Shown here in pieces: positions 25,764 to 36,100 of a stretch of DNA of 64,000 nucleotides. The DNA comes from Afipia sp. GTDB lineage: Bacteria > Pseudomonadota > Alphaproteobacteria > Rhizobiales > Xanthobacteraceae. The DNA is taken from contig JANQAK010000003.1 in assembly GCA_024707075.1 (NCBI GenBank), positions 558,001 through 622,000 on the forward strand, read 5' to 3'. The translations under genes were made by a program, and so were the position numbers. Position 1 is the first letter of the stretch. Each line of letters opens with the position of its first letter. The notes beneath the pieces are model-generated. The model was not told the DNA's origin. It saw only the letters and a list, made by a program, of their open reading frames with translations, and searched no databases.

Positions 25764-26114
25764 TTACTTCGCAAGTGCCGTCTCGTAGCTCTCCGGCCTG
25801 AAGCCGACCAGCAGCTTGCCGCCGATCTCGAGAACCGGGCGCTTGATCATCGACGGCTGTGCGAGCATCAGCGCCAGCGCCTTCTTCTCGGTGATGTTGG
25901 TCTTGTCGGCATCGGGCAATTTCCGGAACGTGGTGCCGGCACGATTGAGCAACGTCTCCCAGCCAACCGTTTTGCTCCAGCGCGCCAGCCGTTCCTTGTC
26001 GATGCCGACGGCCTTGTAGTCGTGAAAGCTGTAATCGACGCCATGCGTGTCCAGCCACGCGCGGGCCTTCTTCATCGTGTCGCAGTTCTTGATGCCGTAG
26101 ATGGTGATGGGCAA
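25764..26114 (-). CDS. ArsC/Spx-like (YffB-type) thioredoxin-fold protein
   Basis: The 116-residue protein has the ArsC-family start MPITIYGIKNCDTMKKARAW with a single conserved Cys11, the helix WLDTHGVDYSFHDYKAVGI, and the end RPVLEIGGKLLVGFRPESYE. The CDT motif (one cysteine, no resolving Cys) is that of YffB-like proteins, which bind glutathione and are not proven arsenate reductases. The start codon is TTG at 26114, with GAGGAAAC upstream. It is a single gene; a role in thiol redox chemistry is inferred from the fold only. Confidence 0.9.
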   Translation of the reverse strand: MPITIYGIKNCDTMKKARAWLDTHGVDYSFHDYKAVGIDKERLARWSKTVGWETLLNRAGTTFRKLPDADKTNITEKKALALMLAQPSMIKRPVLEIGGKLLVGFRPESYETALAK

Positions 26115-26291
26115 ACGAGTTTCCTCATCGCGTGTTGTCTCTCGCCTTTTACATCACAAAGCGATGGCATTGAAGAGTGCTCAAATCCGGCCACGCATGC
26201 CGGTTCGAGTTGGTCCAGAGCCAAAGTCCGATGCAACCATGCGCGTTCCTGATAAACAAACTTCCCCGCCCGCGCAGAGCCGCGGCAACAG

Positions 26292-26672
26292 CTATCCTCT
26301 GAAGGATTTCCCGGCACTATGAGCCGTGATGGCATATCCGTCCGGATCTCGAAAAACAAAGAAACGACCGAACGGACCATCGGCTGGCGACGCGGAAATA
26401 GGCACCCCTGCATCCGCCAAAACTTTATGAAGGCCGTCGGCATCGTCACAGGCGATCCATAGCGAAACACCCCAACCGATATGCTTGGAGGCTTCGAGAT
26501 CTACCAGCGGCCGCCGAACCGCAAAGGGAATTGGCTTGGTATCGAACACGACGGCATCGGGCGGACCGTGCTCGACCGCAACGAGACCGAGTTGTTCGGT
26601 ATAGAAGCGTTTGGACTCCTCCAGATCGCGAACCTGAAGGGCAACAAAATCGGGACCTAGCAGCTTGGCCAT
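26292..26672 (-). CDS. VOC/glyoxalase superfamily protein
   Basis: The 126-residue protein is a single vicinal-oxygen-chelate unit: FVALQVRDLEESKRFYTEQL at residues 9-28, then a central strand pair, and FGRFFVFRDPDGYAITAH at the end. Such proteins act in glyoxal detoxification, ring cleavage or antibiotic resistance; the specific reaction is not clear. The ATG at 26672 is fixed by an AGGAGAGG ribosome-binding site, although the frame is open to 27002. It is divergent from a MarR regulator with a shared operator-like palindrome at 26691-26706, so MarR control is likely. Confidence 0.88.
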   Translation of the reverse strand: MAKLLGPDFVALQVRDLEESKRFYTEQLGLVAVEHGPPDAVVFDTKPIPFAVRRPLVDLEASKHIGWGVSLWIACDDADGLHKVLADAGVPISASPADGPFGRFFVFRDPDGYAITAHSAGKSFRG

Positions 26673-26690
26673 CGGTAGCCTCTCCTGTAT

Positions 26691-26706
26691 TATCAGCGTG
26701 CTGATA
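26691..26706. promoter_or_regulatory. Operator-like palindrome between the VOC and marR genes
   Basis: TATCAGC-GT-GCTGATA is a perfect 7+2+7 inverted repeat in the 54-base divergent gap, next to the AT-rich ACTATATATAAGG that could be a -10 region. A further half-site (CTGATA) overlaps the marR start. Size and symmetry fit a MarR dimer site, and the neighbouring regulator is the obvious candidate to bind it. Confidence 0.65.
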
Positions 26707-26726
26707 CTATATATAAGGCACCTGAT

Positions 26727-27176
26727 ATGTCTAGCCCCGGAATGCCAGATCCAATGGCGCGTCGCTTCGGCTATGCGCTGAAGCGCGCACAGCATGCATT
26801 GCGTACGCGGATGGACGAGGCGCTGCGCCCGCTCGGGCTGACGACACCTCAATATGCTGTTCTGTGTGCTATCGAACTTGATCCAGGAATTTCCAGTGCA
26901 GCGCTGGCACGCGCGGCGTTTGTGACGCCGCAGACCATGCAAGGGATCGTCGCCAACCTTGAGAAGAGCGGGCTGCTGAAACGTAGCGCCGATCCGGCGC
27001 ATGGACGGATTTTACGTGGCGAACTTTTGGGCAAAGGCCGGAAGGTGTTGAAGCAGGCTCATGGGCGCGTGGACGGGGTCGAAGCGGCGATGACCGCCGC
27101 GCTCAGTGCTGAGGAGAGCGCCTATCTGACGTCGCGCTTGATCGCGTGTGCCGAGGCGCTGACCTCGACCGAGTAA
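26727..27176 (+). CDS. MarR family transcriptional regulator
   Basis: The 149-residue protein has the MarR winged-helix fold: LRTRMDEALRPLGLTTPQYA, recognition helix around FVTPQTMQGIVANLEKSGLL at residues 66-85, and a wing with the typical DPAHGR(I)LRGELLGKGRKV. The length is normal. It is transcribed divergently from the VOC gene across a 54-base gap that holds a perfect palindrome, so it probably represses both genes and responds to a small ligand. The ATG at 26727 has AAGG upstream. Confidence 0.93.
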   Translation: MSSPGMPDPMARRFGYALKRAQHALRTRMDEALRPLGLTTPQYAVLCAIELDPGISSAALARAAFVTPQTMQGIVANLEKSGLLKRSADPAHGRILRGELLGKGRKVLKQAHGRVDGVEAAMTAALSAEESAYLTSRLIACAEALTSTE

Positions 27177-27634
27177 TCGATGGACCTGAGGTTCTCGACA
27201 ATTGCAGGATCGGATGCTGCAAGCCTCCGCTACCGCGCCCAAAGTTCGCGTGCGCTTGTCCTCACTTCCTCAGATAGCGCGCACGCGGCGGCAACCGTAT
27301 CGATCTTGTGGTCGAGGGATTCGGCGATCGCTGCCAACTCAGGACGCGAGAGCATCGCCGGAAACGAGGAAGGACGATCATAGCTGATGATCGCTCCCCG
27401 GCCATTCCCGTCCTCTTAACGCGCCCGCGGAACGGTACATAGAAACTTCCGCGGAGATCAGATCATGCTGATGATTTGATCGACAATGACTGGATTTGCC
27501 CACGAGATAGAGTGAGCACTGCTTCTCTTTGTCGGATTTGCGACATCGCTATGCCTTGACCGGTAAATTGCACGCACCTAGCTTCCCTCCTCGTTTGCAA
27601 GACCAATCAACAAACTTCAGAATGGGCGGAGACA
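27177..27634. other. Gene-poor stretch with one doubtful small minus-strand frame
   Basis: No supportable gene larger than 50 codons. A minus-strand frame from ATG 27355 to stop 27230 (41 residues, MLSRPELAAIAESLDHKIDT then VAAACALSEEVRTSAREL) has coding-like codon use and could be a small protein or the tail of a decayed gene; it lacks a clear ribosome-binding site. The remaining sequence up to 27634 is of lower GC and shows no repeat. Confidence 0.4.
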
Positions 27635-27939
27635 ATGGTTCGGGAATTCGAATACAAGGGAGAAACGTTTCGAGTGACCGCGCATGGTATCATGGCCATG
27701 AAGAGATCTTCATCGTCCACATGGACGATGGCGTCGAAGGCAGTGAAACCTCGATCGATCGGATGACGGAAGAAAACGACACCAGCGCCCCGCTTGAAGA
27801 TATCATTGTCATGCTGTGCGACCAGCTCACTCCGGAATCCGGCATCAATTGCCGCAATCCCGACGGCCCGTTTGCATGGCGCCAGGGCAAGGTCGTCTAT
27901 GAGGTTCACAGCGGCGTTCCAGAACTCAGCCGCGGCTGA
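27635..27939 (+). pseudogene. Small acidic protein gene, probably frameshifted near its start
   Basis: A well-placed ATG at 27635 (GGGCGGAGAC upstream) opens MVREFEYKGETFRVTAHG, which looks coding but stops after 43 codons. From about 27685 the neighbouring frame takes over with strong coding character (WYHGHEEIFIVHMDDGVEGS, TSAPLEDIIVMLCDQLTPES, then KVVYEVHSGVPELSRG) up to TGA at 27939. The two pieces read as one protein of about 100 residues with a one-base shift. Alternatively the second frame alone is used from a start at 27529 or 27622, but that beginning uses rare codons. No family is recognised. Confidence 0.45.
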
Positions 27940-27951
27940 AACCGGGCCGCC

Positions 27952-29547
27952 CTACTCCCACTCGATCGTGCCCGGCGGCTTCGACGTCACGTCGTAGACC
28001 ACCCGGTTGACGCCCTTGACCTCGTTGATAATGCGGGTCGCGGTCTCGCCGAGGAACTTCATATCGAACGGATAGAAGTCTGCGGTCATGCCGTCGGTCG
28101 ACGTCACCGCACGCAGGCCGACAACGTATTCATAGGTGCGGCCGTCGCCCATCACGCCGACGGTCTTTACCGGCAGCAGCACGGCAAAGGCCTGCCAGAT
28201 GGTGTCGTAGAGGCCAGCCTTGCGGATCTGGTCGATATAAACCGCATCGGCCTCGCGCAGGATGTCGAGCTTCTCGCGCGTGATCTCGCCGGGACAGCGG
28301 ATCGCGAGCCCCGGCCCCGGAAACGGATGCCGGCCGACGAACACATCCGGCAATCCTAACTCGCGGCCCAGCGCGCGCACCTCGTCCTTGAACAGTTCGC
28401 GCAAGGGCTCGACCAGCTTCATGTTCATGCGCGCGGGCAAGCCACCGACATTGTGATGCGACTTGATCGTGACCGACGGCCCGCCGGTGAACGACACGCT
28501 TTCGATCACGTCGGGATAGAGCGTGCCCTGCGCGAGGAAATCCGCGCCGCCAATTTTCTTGGCCTCCTCATCGAACACGTCGATGAACAGGCGCCCGATG
28601 ATCTTGCGCTTCACCTCGGGATCGGTGACGCCTTCCAGTTCGCCGAGGAACGTCTTCGAGGCGTCCACATGCACCAGCGGGATGTTGTAGTGGTGACGGA
28701 ACAGATCGACGACGGTCTTCGCCTCGTCCTTGCGCAGCATGCCGTGATCGACAAACACGCAGGTGAGCTGATCGCCGATCGCTTCGTGAATCAGGATCGC
28801 GGCCACGGATGAATCGACACCGCCCGACAGGCCGCAGATCACCTTGCCTGGGCCTACCTGCGCGCGGATCTTCTCGACCGCTTCCTCGCGGAACGCGCGC
28901 ATGGTCCAGTCGCCGGTGAGGCCTGCGACCTTGCGGACGAAATTCTTGATCAGCTTCGCGCCGTCCGGCGTATGCACCACCTCGGGGTGAAACTGCATCG
29001 CATAGAACTTGCGCTTGTCGTCGGCGATGACCGAGATCGGCGAGCCTGGCGCTTTCGCCACGCCGCGAAAACCGTCCGGCAGTTTCGTCACGCGGTCGCC
29101 GTGGCTCATCCAGACATAGTGCTTCTCGCCGATCTTCCAGACGTCCTCGAACAGCGCGCAGTTGTCAGTCACTTCGATCAGCGCGCGACCGAATTCGCGA
29201 TGGTGGCCGCCCTCGACGGTGCCGCCGAGCTGCTGCGCCATGGTCTGCTCGCCGTAGCAGATGCCGAGCACCGGCACACCGGCGGTCAGGATCGACAGGG
29301 GCGCGGCAGGAGCGTCCTCGTCCAGCACGGAGGCCGGTCCGCCGGACAGGATCACGGCCTTTGGCCGCATCGTCTTGAAAGCGGCTTCGGCCTTCTGGAA
29401 TGGCACGATCTCGGAATAAACGCCCTCTTCACGGACACGCCGCGCGATGAGCTGCGTCACCTGTGAGCCGAAATCGACGATGAGAATCTTCTCGTGCGCG
29501 GCCGCCACATCGGGCGTCGCGGGGGCAGTCTGGCTGTGTGCTGTCAT
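27952..29547 (-). CDS. guaA: GMP synthase (glutamine-hydrolysing)
   Basis: GuaA converts XMP to GMP using ATP and glutamine. The 531-residue protein carries a class I glutamine amidotransferase domain with nucleophile Cys97 in [10 protein letters not shown] and the HHREFGRA block. The ATP-pyrophosphatase domain follows, with the PP-loop [12 protein letters not shown] near residue 242, and then the C-terminal dimerisation domain ending [11 protein letters not shown]. Length and order are normal for a fused GuaA. The guaB gene for the previous step lies 4.7 kb upstream on the same strand, with rsmB and other genes between. It is convergent with the small gene at 27635. Confidence 0.97.
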   Translation of the reverse strand: MTAHSQTAPATPDVAAAHEKILIVDFGSQVTQLIARRVREEGVYSEIVPFQKAEAAFKTMRPKAVILSGGPASVLDEDAPAAPLSILTAGVPVLGICYGEQTMAQQLGGTVEGGHHREFGRALIEVTDNCALFEDVWKIGEKHYVWMSHGDRVTKLPDGFRGVAKAPGSPISVIADDKRKFYAMQFHPEVVHTPDGAKLIKNFVRKVAGLTGDWTMRAFREEAVEKIRAQVGPGKVICGLSGGVDSSVAAILIHEAIGDQLTCVFVDHGMLRKDEAKTVVDLFRHHYNIPLVHVDASKTFLGELEGVTDPEVKRKIIGRLFIDVFDEEAKKIGGADFLAQGTLYPDVIESVSFTGGPSVTIKSHHNVGGLPARMNMKLVEPLRELFKDEVRALGRELGLPDVFVGRHPFPGPGLAIRCPGEITREKLDILREADAVYIDQIRKAGLYDTIWQAFAVLLPVKTVGVMGDGRTYEYVVGLRAVTSTDGMTADFYPFDMKFLGETATRIINEVKGVNRVVYDVTSKPPGTIEWE

Positions 29548-29650
29548 GGGGAGGAAATACGCGACAGATGGCGGAGTCGCAACCCCAGAACGCCTGCAAA
29601 AACCGCCTTATCGGCAGGTTTTGGGGCAGGCTGCGTGACCTCCCCATGTC

Positions 29651-29764
29651 GTCCCCGCGAAAGCGGGGACCCATAACCACTAAACTCTTGATTGAGCAAA
29701 ATAGCTGAACCCGTGTGCGCAAAAAGCCCTGACAGGGGTGATGGGTCCCGGCCTGCGCCGGGAC
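29651..29764. repeat. REP-like pair, class 1 (GTCCCCGC / GCGGGGAC)
   Basis: Two hairpins face each other in the guaA-rsmB gap. The left one is GTCCCCGC (29651-29658) / GCGGGGAC (29663-29670); the right one is GTCCCGGC (29745-29752) / GCCGGGAC (29757-29764). The flanks are also mirrored: GGGACCCAT on the inner left and ATGGGTCCC on the inner right. This is the arrangement of bacterial interspersed mosaic elements. The same pair design recurs at 37612-37737 and 43172-43295. Confidence 0.88.
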
Positions 29765-29776
29765 GACCTCGAAGCG

Positions 29777-31078
29777 TTAAGCGTTCCTGCGCAACACCGC
29801 GACGAAAAACCCATCCGTCCCGGTCCGGCGCGGGGTCATCAGCAGCCCCTCGTCCGATTGGATCGTGGCGGCGGTGAAATCGTCGGCCTTGTCCCACAGC
29901 ACCGACACCACCTGCGACGGTGGCACCACCGTGAATTCTGGGTTGCGGATCATGAACCGGCCGACCTGCTCGTTGTTCTCCTGCGGCAAAACCGAACAGG
30001 TGATGTAGGCGATCCGCCCACCGGGCTTGGCGAGCGCGGCCGCGCGATCCAGCACCGCGATCTGGTCCTTGGTGCGAACCTCCAGCGCGCCAGGGCGCAT
30101 CCGCCACTTCGCATCCGGATTGCGCCGCCATGTGCCGGTGCCGGTGCACGGAGCATCGATCACCACGAGGTCAGCCGACGCATGGATGTCGGCAAGCGTA
30201 TCGTCCGGACCTTTCGGCGTGCGCACATCGGCGTTGTGAACGCCCGCGCGCGACAGCCGCTCGTGGATCGGAGCCAGTTGCCGCTTGTCATGATCCGTGG
30301 CGATGAGCCGGCCCTTGCCCTGCATCATCGCGGCGAGCGCCAGCGTCTTGCCGCCCGCGCCCGCGCACATGTCGATCACCTGCTCGCCCGGCTTCGCGCC
30401 GGTCAGCAACGCGGCAAGCTGCGAGCCTTCGTCCTGAACCTCGACAGCCCCCTTGATGAAATCTTCCTCGGAGTGAATGCCGGGATTGCGTGCATCGGCA
30501 CCAAGCTCGATCCGCAAGCCCCATGGCGACCACGGCGTCACCTTCGCGCCGAGATGCGCCATCGAGGCGAGCACCTTCTCGCGCTTCGCCTTCAGCGTGT
30601 TGACGCGCAGGTCGAGCGGCGCGCGGCTGGCCATGGCGGTGGCTTCTTCCACACGCGCATCGCCGAATACCGCGGCAAGCTGGGAATCGAGCCATTCCGG
30701 ATAATCACCGGCAACATGCGCGGGCGCATCATCGAGCGTGCGCGACGTCAACGCCGAACGCTCAGTATCGGTCAGCGGTTCGGGCGCGAAGCGTCCACCG
30801 TCGCACAATGCGGCCACAGAGCCGGCATCAAGACCGCGTTCGAGCTTGAGCATCCCGAGCAGCCGCGCGCGCGGCGTGTCGGCATCCATCAGCCATGCCG
30901 AGGACGCGCGCCGCCGCAGCACGTCGAACACCAGCCCCGCGATCGCGGCCCGATCTCCGGACCCGGCAAAGCGATGCGCGGTGCCCCAGTCCTTCAGCGC
31001 GTTCGGCGCCGGGATGCGCTGCGCGTCGATGGCTCCGAGAATCTCGATGGCTGCGGACAGCCGCGCGGCAGGCGTCAT
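29777..31078 (-). CDS. rsmB: RsmB-type 16S rRNA m5C methyltransferase
   Basis: RsmB methylates C967 of 16S rRNA (E. coli numbering). The 433-residue protein has an N-terminal NusB-like helical domain (residues about 1-100, with GDRAAIAGLVFDVLRRRASS) and a C-terminal Rossmann methyltransferase. The SAM motif is VIDMCAGAGGKTLALAAMM near residue 235. The two m5C cysteine motifs are present: IDAPCTGTGTWRRNP (motif IV) and YITCSVLPQENNEQV (motif VI, nucleophile). The ATG is at 31078. It sits in a minus-strand neighbourhood with guaB and guaA, a linkage common in this bacterial group. Confidence 0.93.
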   Translation of the reverse strand: MTPAARLSAAIEILGAIDAQRIPAPNALKDWGTAHRFAGSGDRAAIAGLVFDVLRRRASSAWLMDADTPRARLLGMLKLERGLDAGSVAALCDGGRFAPEPLTDTERSALTSRTLDDAPAHVAGDYPEWLDSQLAAVFGDARVEEATAMASRAPLDLRVNTLKAKREKVLASMAHLGAKVTPWSPWGLRIELGADARNPGIHSEEDFIKGAVEVQDEGSQLAALLTGAKPGEQVIDMCAGAGGKTLALAAMMQGKGRLIATDHDKRQLAPIHERLSRAGVHNADVRTPKGPDDTLADIHASADLVVIDAPCTGTGTWRRNPDAKWRMRPGALEVRTKDQIAVLDRAAALAKPGGRIAYITCSVLPQENNEQVGRFMIRNPEFTVVPPSQVVSVLWDKADDFTAATIQSDEGLLMTPRRTGTDGFFVAVLRRNA

Positions 31079-31131
31079 CGTGGTCTTTCAGGCTGTGAGG
31101 TCAGGAGACAGAAGCCTGACCTACCCGCCCC

Positions 31132-31479
31132 TCAGATCAGAAACAAGACTCGAATGGCGAAATAGAGCCACATGGCCAACAGGACCAGCGCCCCCGAGAT
31201 GAAAAACAGCGATCCGCGTGAATTGGCGGTGGTGACCAGAAATCCGGCCTGGAAGATCTGTAGCACCACGAACACCCACGCCAGCAGGACCATGATCAGG
31301 TCCGCATGGCGCGTCTCGATGGCCAGCACGACCACCACATAGAACAGCGCATGAAGGTGATAGCTGAACCAGTCGCCATCCGTGGCGGGCTTTGTCCCGT
31401 CGCGTCCTCGCCAGAACAGCACCGCAAACGTCAGTCCGACAAGAACGAATGTCGGCAGCAGGATCATCTGAATCATCAT
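31132..31479 (-). CDS. MAPEG family-like membrane protein
   Basis: The 115-residue protein has about four hydrophobic segments (MILLPTFVLVGLTFAVLFW, SYHLHALFYVVVVLAIET, ADLIMVLLAWVFVVLQIF, GSLFFISGALVLLAMWLYFA). The size, helix layout and RGRDG loop fit the MAPEG superfamily of small membrane proteins (microsomal glutathione transferase-like). The ATG at 31479 or 31476 is chosen because the upstream extension to 31596 is not membrane-like. It lies 53 bases upstream of rsmB on the same strand. No substrate can be inferred. Confidence 0.72.
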   Translation of the reverse strand: MMIQMILLPTFVLVGLTFAVLFWRGRDGTKPATDGDWFSYHLHALFYVVVVLAIETRHADLIMVLLAWVFVVLQIFQAGFLVTTANSRGSLFFISGALVLLAMWLYFAIRVLFLI

Positions 31480-31628
31480 GTGAAATACCCCAACCCAAAA
31501 TGACGGACCCGATCCGGTGGGAGACAGCCAGATAAGCCGCCTCGCATCTTTGAACCTGCCCGGACCATCAAGCGACCAATAGCCTGAAAGTTCCATTCAC
31601 GGATCGTGGATCACGTTCGGGTGCCGAG

Positions 31629-32153
31629 ATGATTGACAGGACAGGCAGCGTCAAAACCCTGCGCCGTATCGCAATTCGCGGTCTCGGCATCGCCCTGATG
31701 GCGGGCGCGCTCGCTGCCGGAGCGTTCAGCCTGCGCACCGCCGCGCTGACGCACCTCGGACTGATTGCCAAGGCGCCCGCGGTCGAATTCGAGATCCGGC
31801 TGCCGCCGGCAGTTGCAAAGGGCGACCTGAAGCGCGAGGCGCAGGTCGAACTGCTGACCGATCTGAACCAAACGCTGGCGCAACTGGACAGCGACCTGCT
31901 CGCGACCGAGGACGGACGTGCGGTGCTGCGCGGCTCCGTGCCGCTGAAATTCCGCACTGCCGAACGCGTGGTCGTGCTCAGCCTGCCCGGTCAGGCGCAG
32001 CGCGCCTTCAGGCTGCGGCTGCCGCCGAACCCCAGCCCGTCGAACGAATTCAGCCCGTGGCACATGGTGGATCGCGTCGTCTCCGGCGGCCGCACCGAGA
32101 CCGCGCGCGGCGTACCGGACGACACCTTCGCCATCCGTTACCGCGTGCTGTGA
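31629..32153 (+). CDS. Hypothetical membrane-anchored protein (174 aa)
   Basis: The protein has a basic N-terminus, one hydrophobic segment at about residues 17-38 (GLGIALMAGALAAGAFSLRT) and a presumably periplasmic domain of about 130 residues rich in beta-like alternation (VEFEIRLPPAVAKGDLKREA, RFKLRLPPNPS-type stretches, WHMVDRVVSGGRTETARGVP, IRYRVL at the end). The ATG is at 31629. I do not recognise a family. It is divergent from the MAPEG-like gene and convergent with the oxidoreductase at 32277. The codon pattern is that of a real gene. Confidence 0.72.
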   Translation: MIDRTGSVKTLRRIAIRGLGIALMAGALAAGAFSLRTAALTHLGLIAKAPAVEFEIRLPPAVAKGDLKREAQVELLTDLNQTLAQLDSDLLATEDGRAVLRGSVPLKFRTAERVVVLSLPGQAQRAFRLRLPPNPSPSNEFSPWHMVDRVVSGGRTETARGVPDDTFAIRYRVL

Positions 32154-32276
32154 CGCACCGGTTCAGCAGATTTCATGACCGAACCATTTTAAGCGGCGCC
32201 GCATTTCAATCACGAAACCATTTTCCACCTCAGGTCGCCTCGCCTTCCCGGCGAGGTGACGTGAGCGTGGGACAAC

Positions 32277-33311
32277 TCACACCTTGTCGGGCGCGACGCG
32301 GACAAGCTGCTTGCCGAAGTTCGCGCCCTTGAGCAGGCCCATGAACGCCGCTGGTGCGCTCTCGATGCCTTCGGTGACGAACTCCTTGTGCTTGATTTTG
32401 CCTTCCTTGAGCCATAGCGGCATGTCGCGAATGAAGTCGGGAAACTTGTCGGCGAAATCGCTGACGATGAAACCACGGAAATTCAGGCGCTTCACCAGAA
32501 TGGCGCGCATGATCGAGTTGGCCCATTTCGGCACCGGCGTATCCTTGCCGTAGATCGTGTTGTAGTCGGCGATCAGGCCGCACACCGGAATCCGCGAGAA
32601 CGGATTGAGCAGCGGAAACACCGCCTCGAACACCTTGCCGCCGACGTTCTCGAAATAGACGTCGATGCCCTTCGGGCACGCGTCCTTCAGCTTGGCCGCG
32701 AGGTCAGGATCGCGATGATCGAGACAGTCATCGAAGCCAAGCTCCTTCTTGACGTAGTCGCACTTGTCCTTGCCGCCCGCGATGCCGACAGCGCGCGCGC
32801 CCTTGATCTTCGCGATCTGGCCGACAGCGGACCCCACCGCGCCGGACGCTGCCGCAACCACCACCGTCTCGCCCGCCTTCGGCTTGCCGATTTCCAGCAG
32901 GCCGGTATAGGCCGTCATGCCGGGCATGCCGAGCACGCCCACCGCCGTCGAGATCGGCGCGATCTTCGGATCGACCTTGCGCAGGCCCTTGCCGTCCGAC
33001 AGCGCATATTGCTGCCAGCCGGAATGCGCGAGCACGATGTCGCCCTTGGCGAAGCCCGGATTGTTCGACGCGACGACTTCGGCGACGGTGCCGCCTTCCA
33101 TCACGCCGTCGATCGGCACAGGAGCAGAGTACGACGGACCGTCGCTCATGCGTCCGCGCATATAGGGATCAAGCGACAGCCAGATCGTGCGCAGCAAAAG
33201 CTGCCCATCGCCCGGCGTCGGCACCGGATAGTCTTCGAGACGGAAATCGCTCGGCTTCGGTTCTCCGACCGGACGGGACGCGAGCACGATACGCTTGGCT
33301 GACTGGGACAT
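32277..33311 (-). CDS. NADP-dependent medium-chain oxidoreductase (leukotriene B4 dehydrogenase / CurA-like)
   Basis: The 344-residue protein belongs to the zinc-free MDR group of alkenal/one reductases. It begins with KRIVLASRPVGEPKPSDF, has WLSLDPYMRGRM near residue 45, the nucleotide-binding VVVAAASGAVGSAVGQIAKI near 150, and DVYFENVGGKVFEAVFPLLN. No structural zinc cysteines are seen. Members reduce activated C=C bonds of alpha,beta-unsaturated aldehydes and ketones with NADPH. The ATG at 33311 follows GAGGAAA; the frame is open upstream to 33407. It is a single gene. Confidence 0.93.
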   Translation of the reverse strand: MSQSAKRIVLASRPVGEPKPSDFRLEDYPVPTPGDGQLLLRTIWLSLDPYMRGRMSDGPSYSAPVPIDGVMEGGTVAEVVASNNPGFAKGDIVLAHSGWQQYALSDGKGLRKVDPKIAPISTAVGVLGMPGMTAYTGLLEIGKPKAGETVVVAAASGAVGSAVGQIAKIKGARAVGIAGGKDKCDYVKKELGFDDCLDHRDPDLAAKLKDACPKGIDVYFENVGGKVFEAVFPLLNPFSRIPVCGLIADYNTIYGKDTPVPKWANSIMRAILVKRLNFRGFIVSDFADKFPDFIRDMPLWLKEGKIKHKEFVTEGIESAPAAFMGLLKGANFGKQLVRVAPDKV

Positions 33312-33457
33312 GGGTTTCCTCGGCTTTTTATGGACGTGAGCGTGTTTAGCCGAGACCGCGCCGCATTGCCATGCGGCGCGACTGATCGGCCGCGGCATGG
33401 CATCCATGCCGCGCTTCCCGCGTTTAAAACAAATCGATTCCGCCGCCTGACGTCTCG

Positions 33458-34081
33458 TCAGGCGGTCATTTTCGCCAGCGCGCCATCGAAGGCCGCCGCC
33501 GCGCTCGGCAGGTCCTTGAAGGAAAGGCCGCTGTCAGCGGGCTGCTTCTGCTTGTCCGTCGCGGAGGGGCGAATTTGGGCAACAGGCTTGCCGTCCGGGA
33601 GAAACGCCTTCGGCGCGATCACATGAAACTCGTGGTCTTCCGCCGGCGCATCCTTCAACAGGAACACCCCAAGATAGGCCGTGCTGTCGCCGCGGCGATA
33701 GGAAATGTAGCGCTCCATCGCGACCGAGCCGTCGCGCTGCATGCCGCCGAGCTTGGCATAGCCCTTCGAATCCAGCAGCCGGTGCGCCTTGAAGCCCTTC
33801 ACGCCCTCGGACTTTGCCTTCGCAGTTTCCTCGGAGAGATCGTATTTGCCGGCCATCTCCTTGCCGATCTCGGCAAGCTGCGCGGACATCTCATGCTCGA
33901 ACTCTTTCAGTTCGGAGCGCGGCTTCGATGCCTTGCGCGGCTTGGCGGCGTTACGCTTTTCCAATTCGCTCTGGCATTTCTCGATAATGTCCGTGACCGA
34001 CTTGCGCTCGGCATTGGCCAGCAGGTTTTTCAGATCCTGATCCGAAAGCGCGGCAATCCTGTCGTCTGTCCAGTCAACCAT
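33458..34081 (-). CDS. Hypothetical soluble protein with a helical N-terminus (207 aa)
   Basis: The protein starts MVDWTDDRIAALSDQDLKNL and continues as charged helices (ERKSVTDIIEKCQSELEKRN, SELKEFEHEMSAQLAEIGKE) that may form a coiled coil. A compact domain follows (GFKAHRLLDSKGYAKLGGMQ, SYRRGDSTAYLGVFLLKDA, EFHVIAPKAFLPDGKPVAQI). No signal peptide or membrane segment is seen. I do not recognise the family; a DNA- or RNA-associated role is only a guess from its charge. The ATG is at 34081. It is located downstream of guaB on the same strand with a 190-base gap. Confidence 0.78.
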   Translation of the reverse strand: MVDWTDDRIAALSDQDLKNLLANAERKSVTDIIEKCQSELEKRNAAKPRKASKPRSELKEFEHEMSAQLAEIGKEMAGKYDLSEETAKAKSEGVKGFKAHRLLDSKGYAKLGGMQRDGSVAMERYISYRRGDSTAYLGVFLLKDAPAEDHEFHVIAPKAFLPDGKPVAQIRPSATDKQKQPADSGLSFKDLPSAAAAFDGALAKMTA

Positions 34082-34270
34082 GATGTTTTTCTTCTCTGAG
34101 GTGTTGCGAACACTGCGGCCGGATTCTTTGCCGGTTCAATGAACTTGGGAACGTGTCTGTAAACGCGCGGGCCGCGCGTTGCGGACTTGCGCGAAGCGAC
34201 AACCGATACCGCGCAATTGTAGCGCGTTTTGGCAGGCGTTGGGGCCGAAATTGGACGGGTGCGCTGACCC

Positions 34271-36100
<1,830 letters not shown>

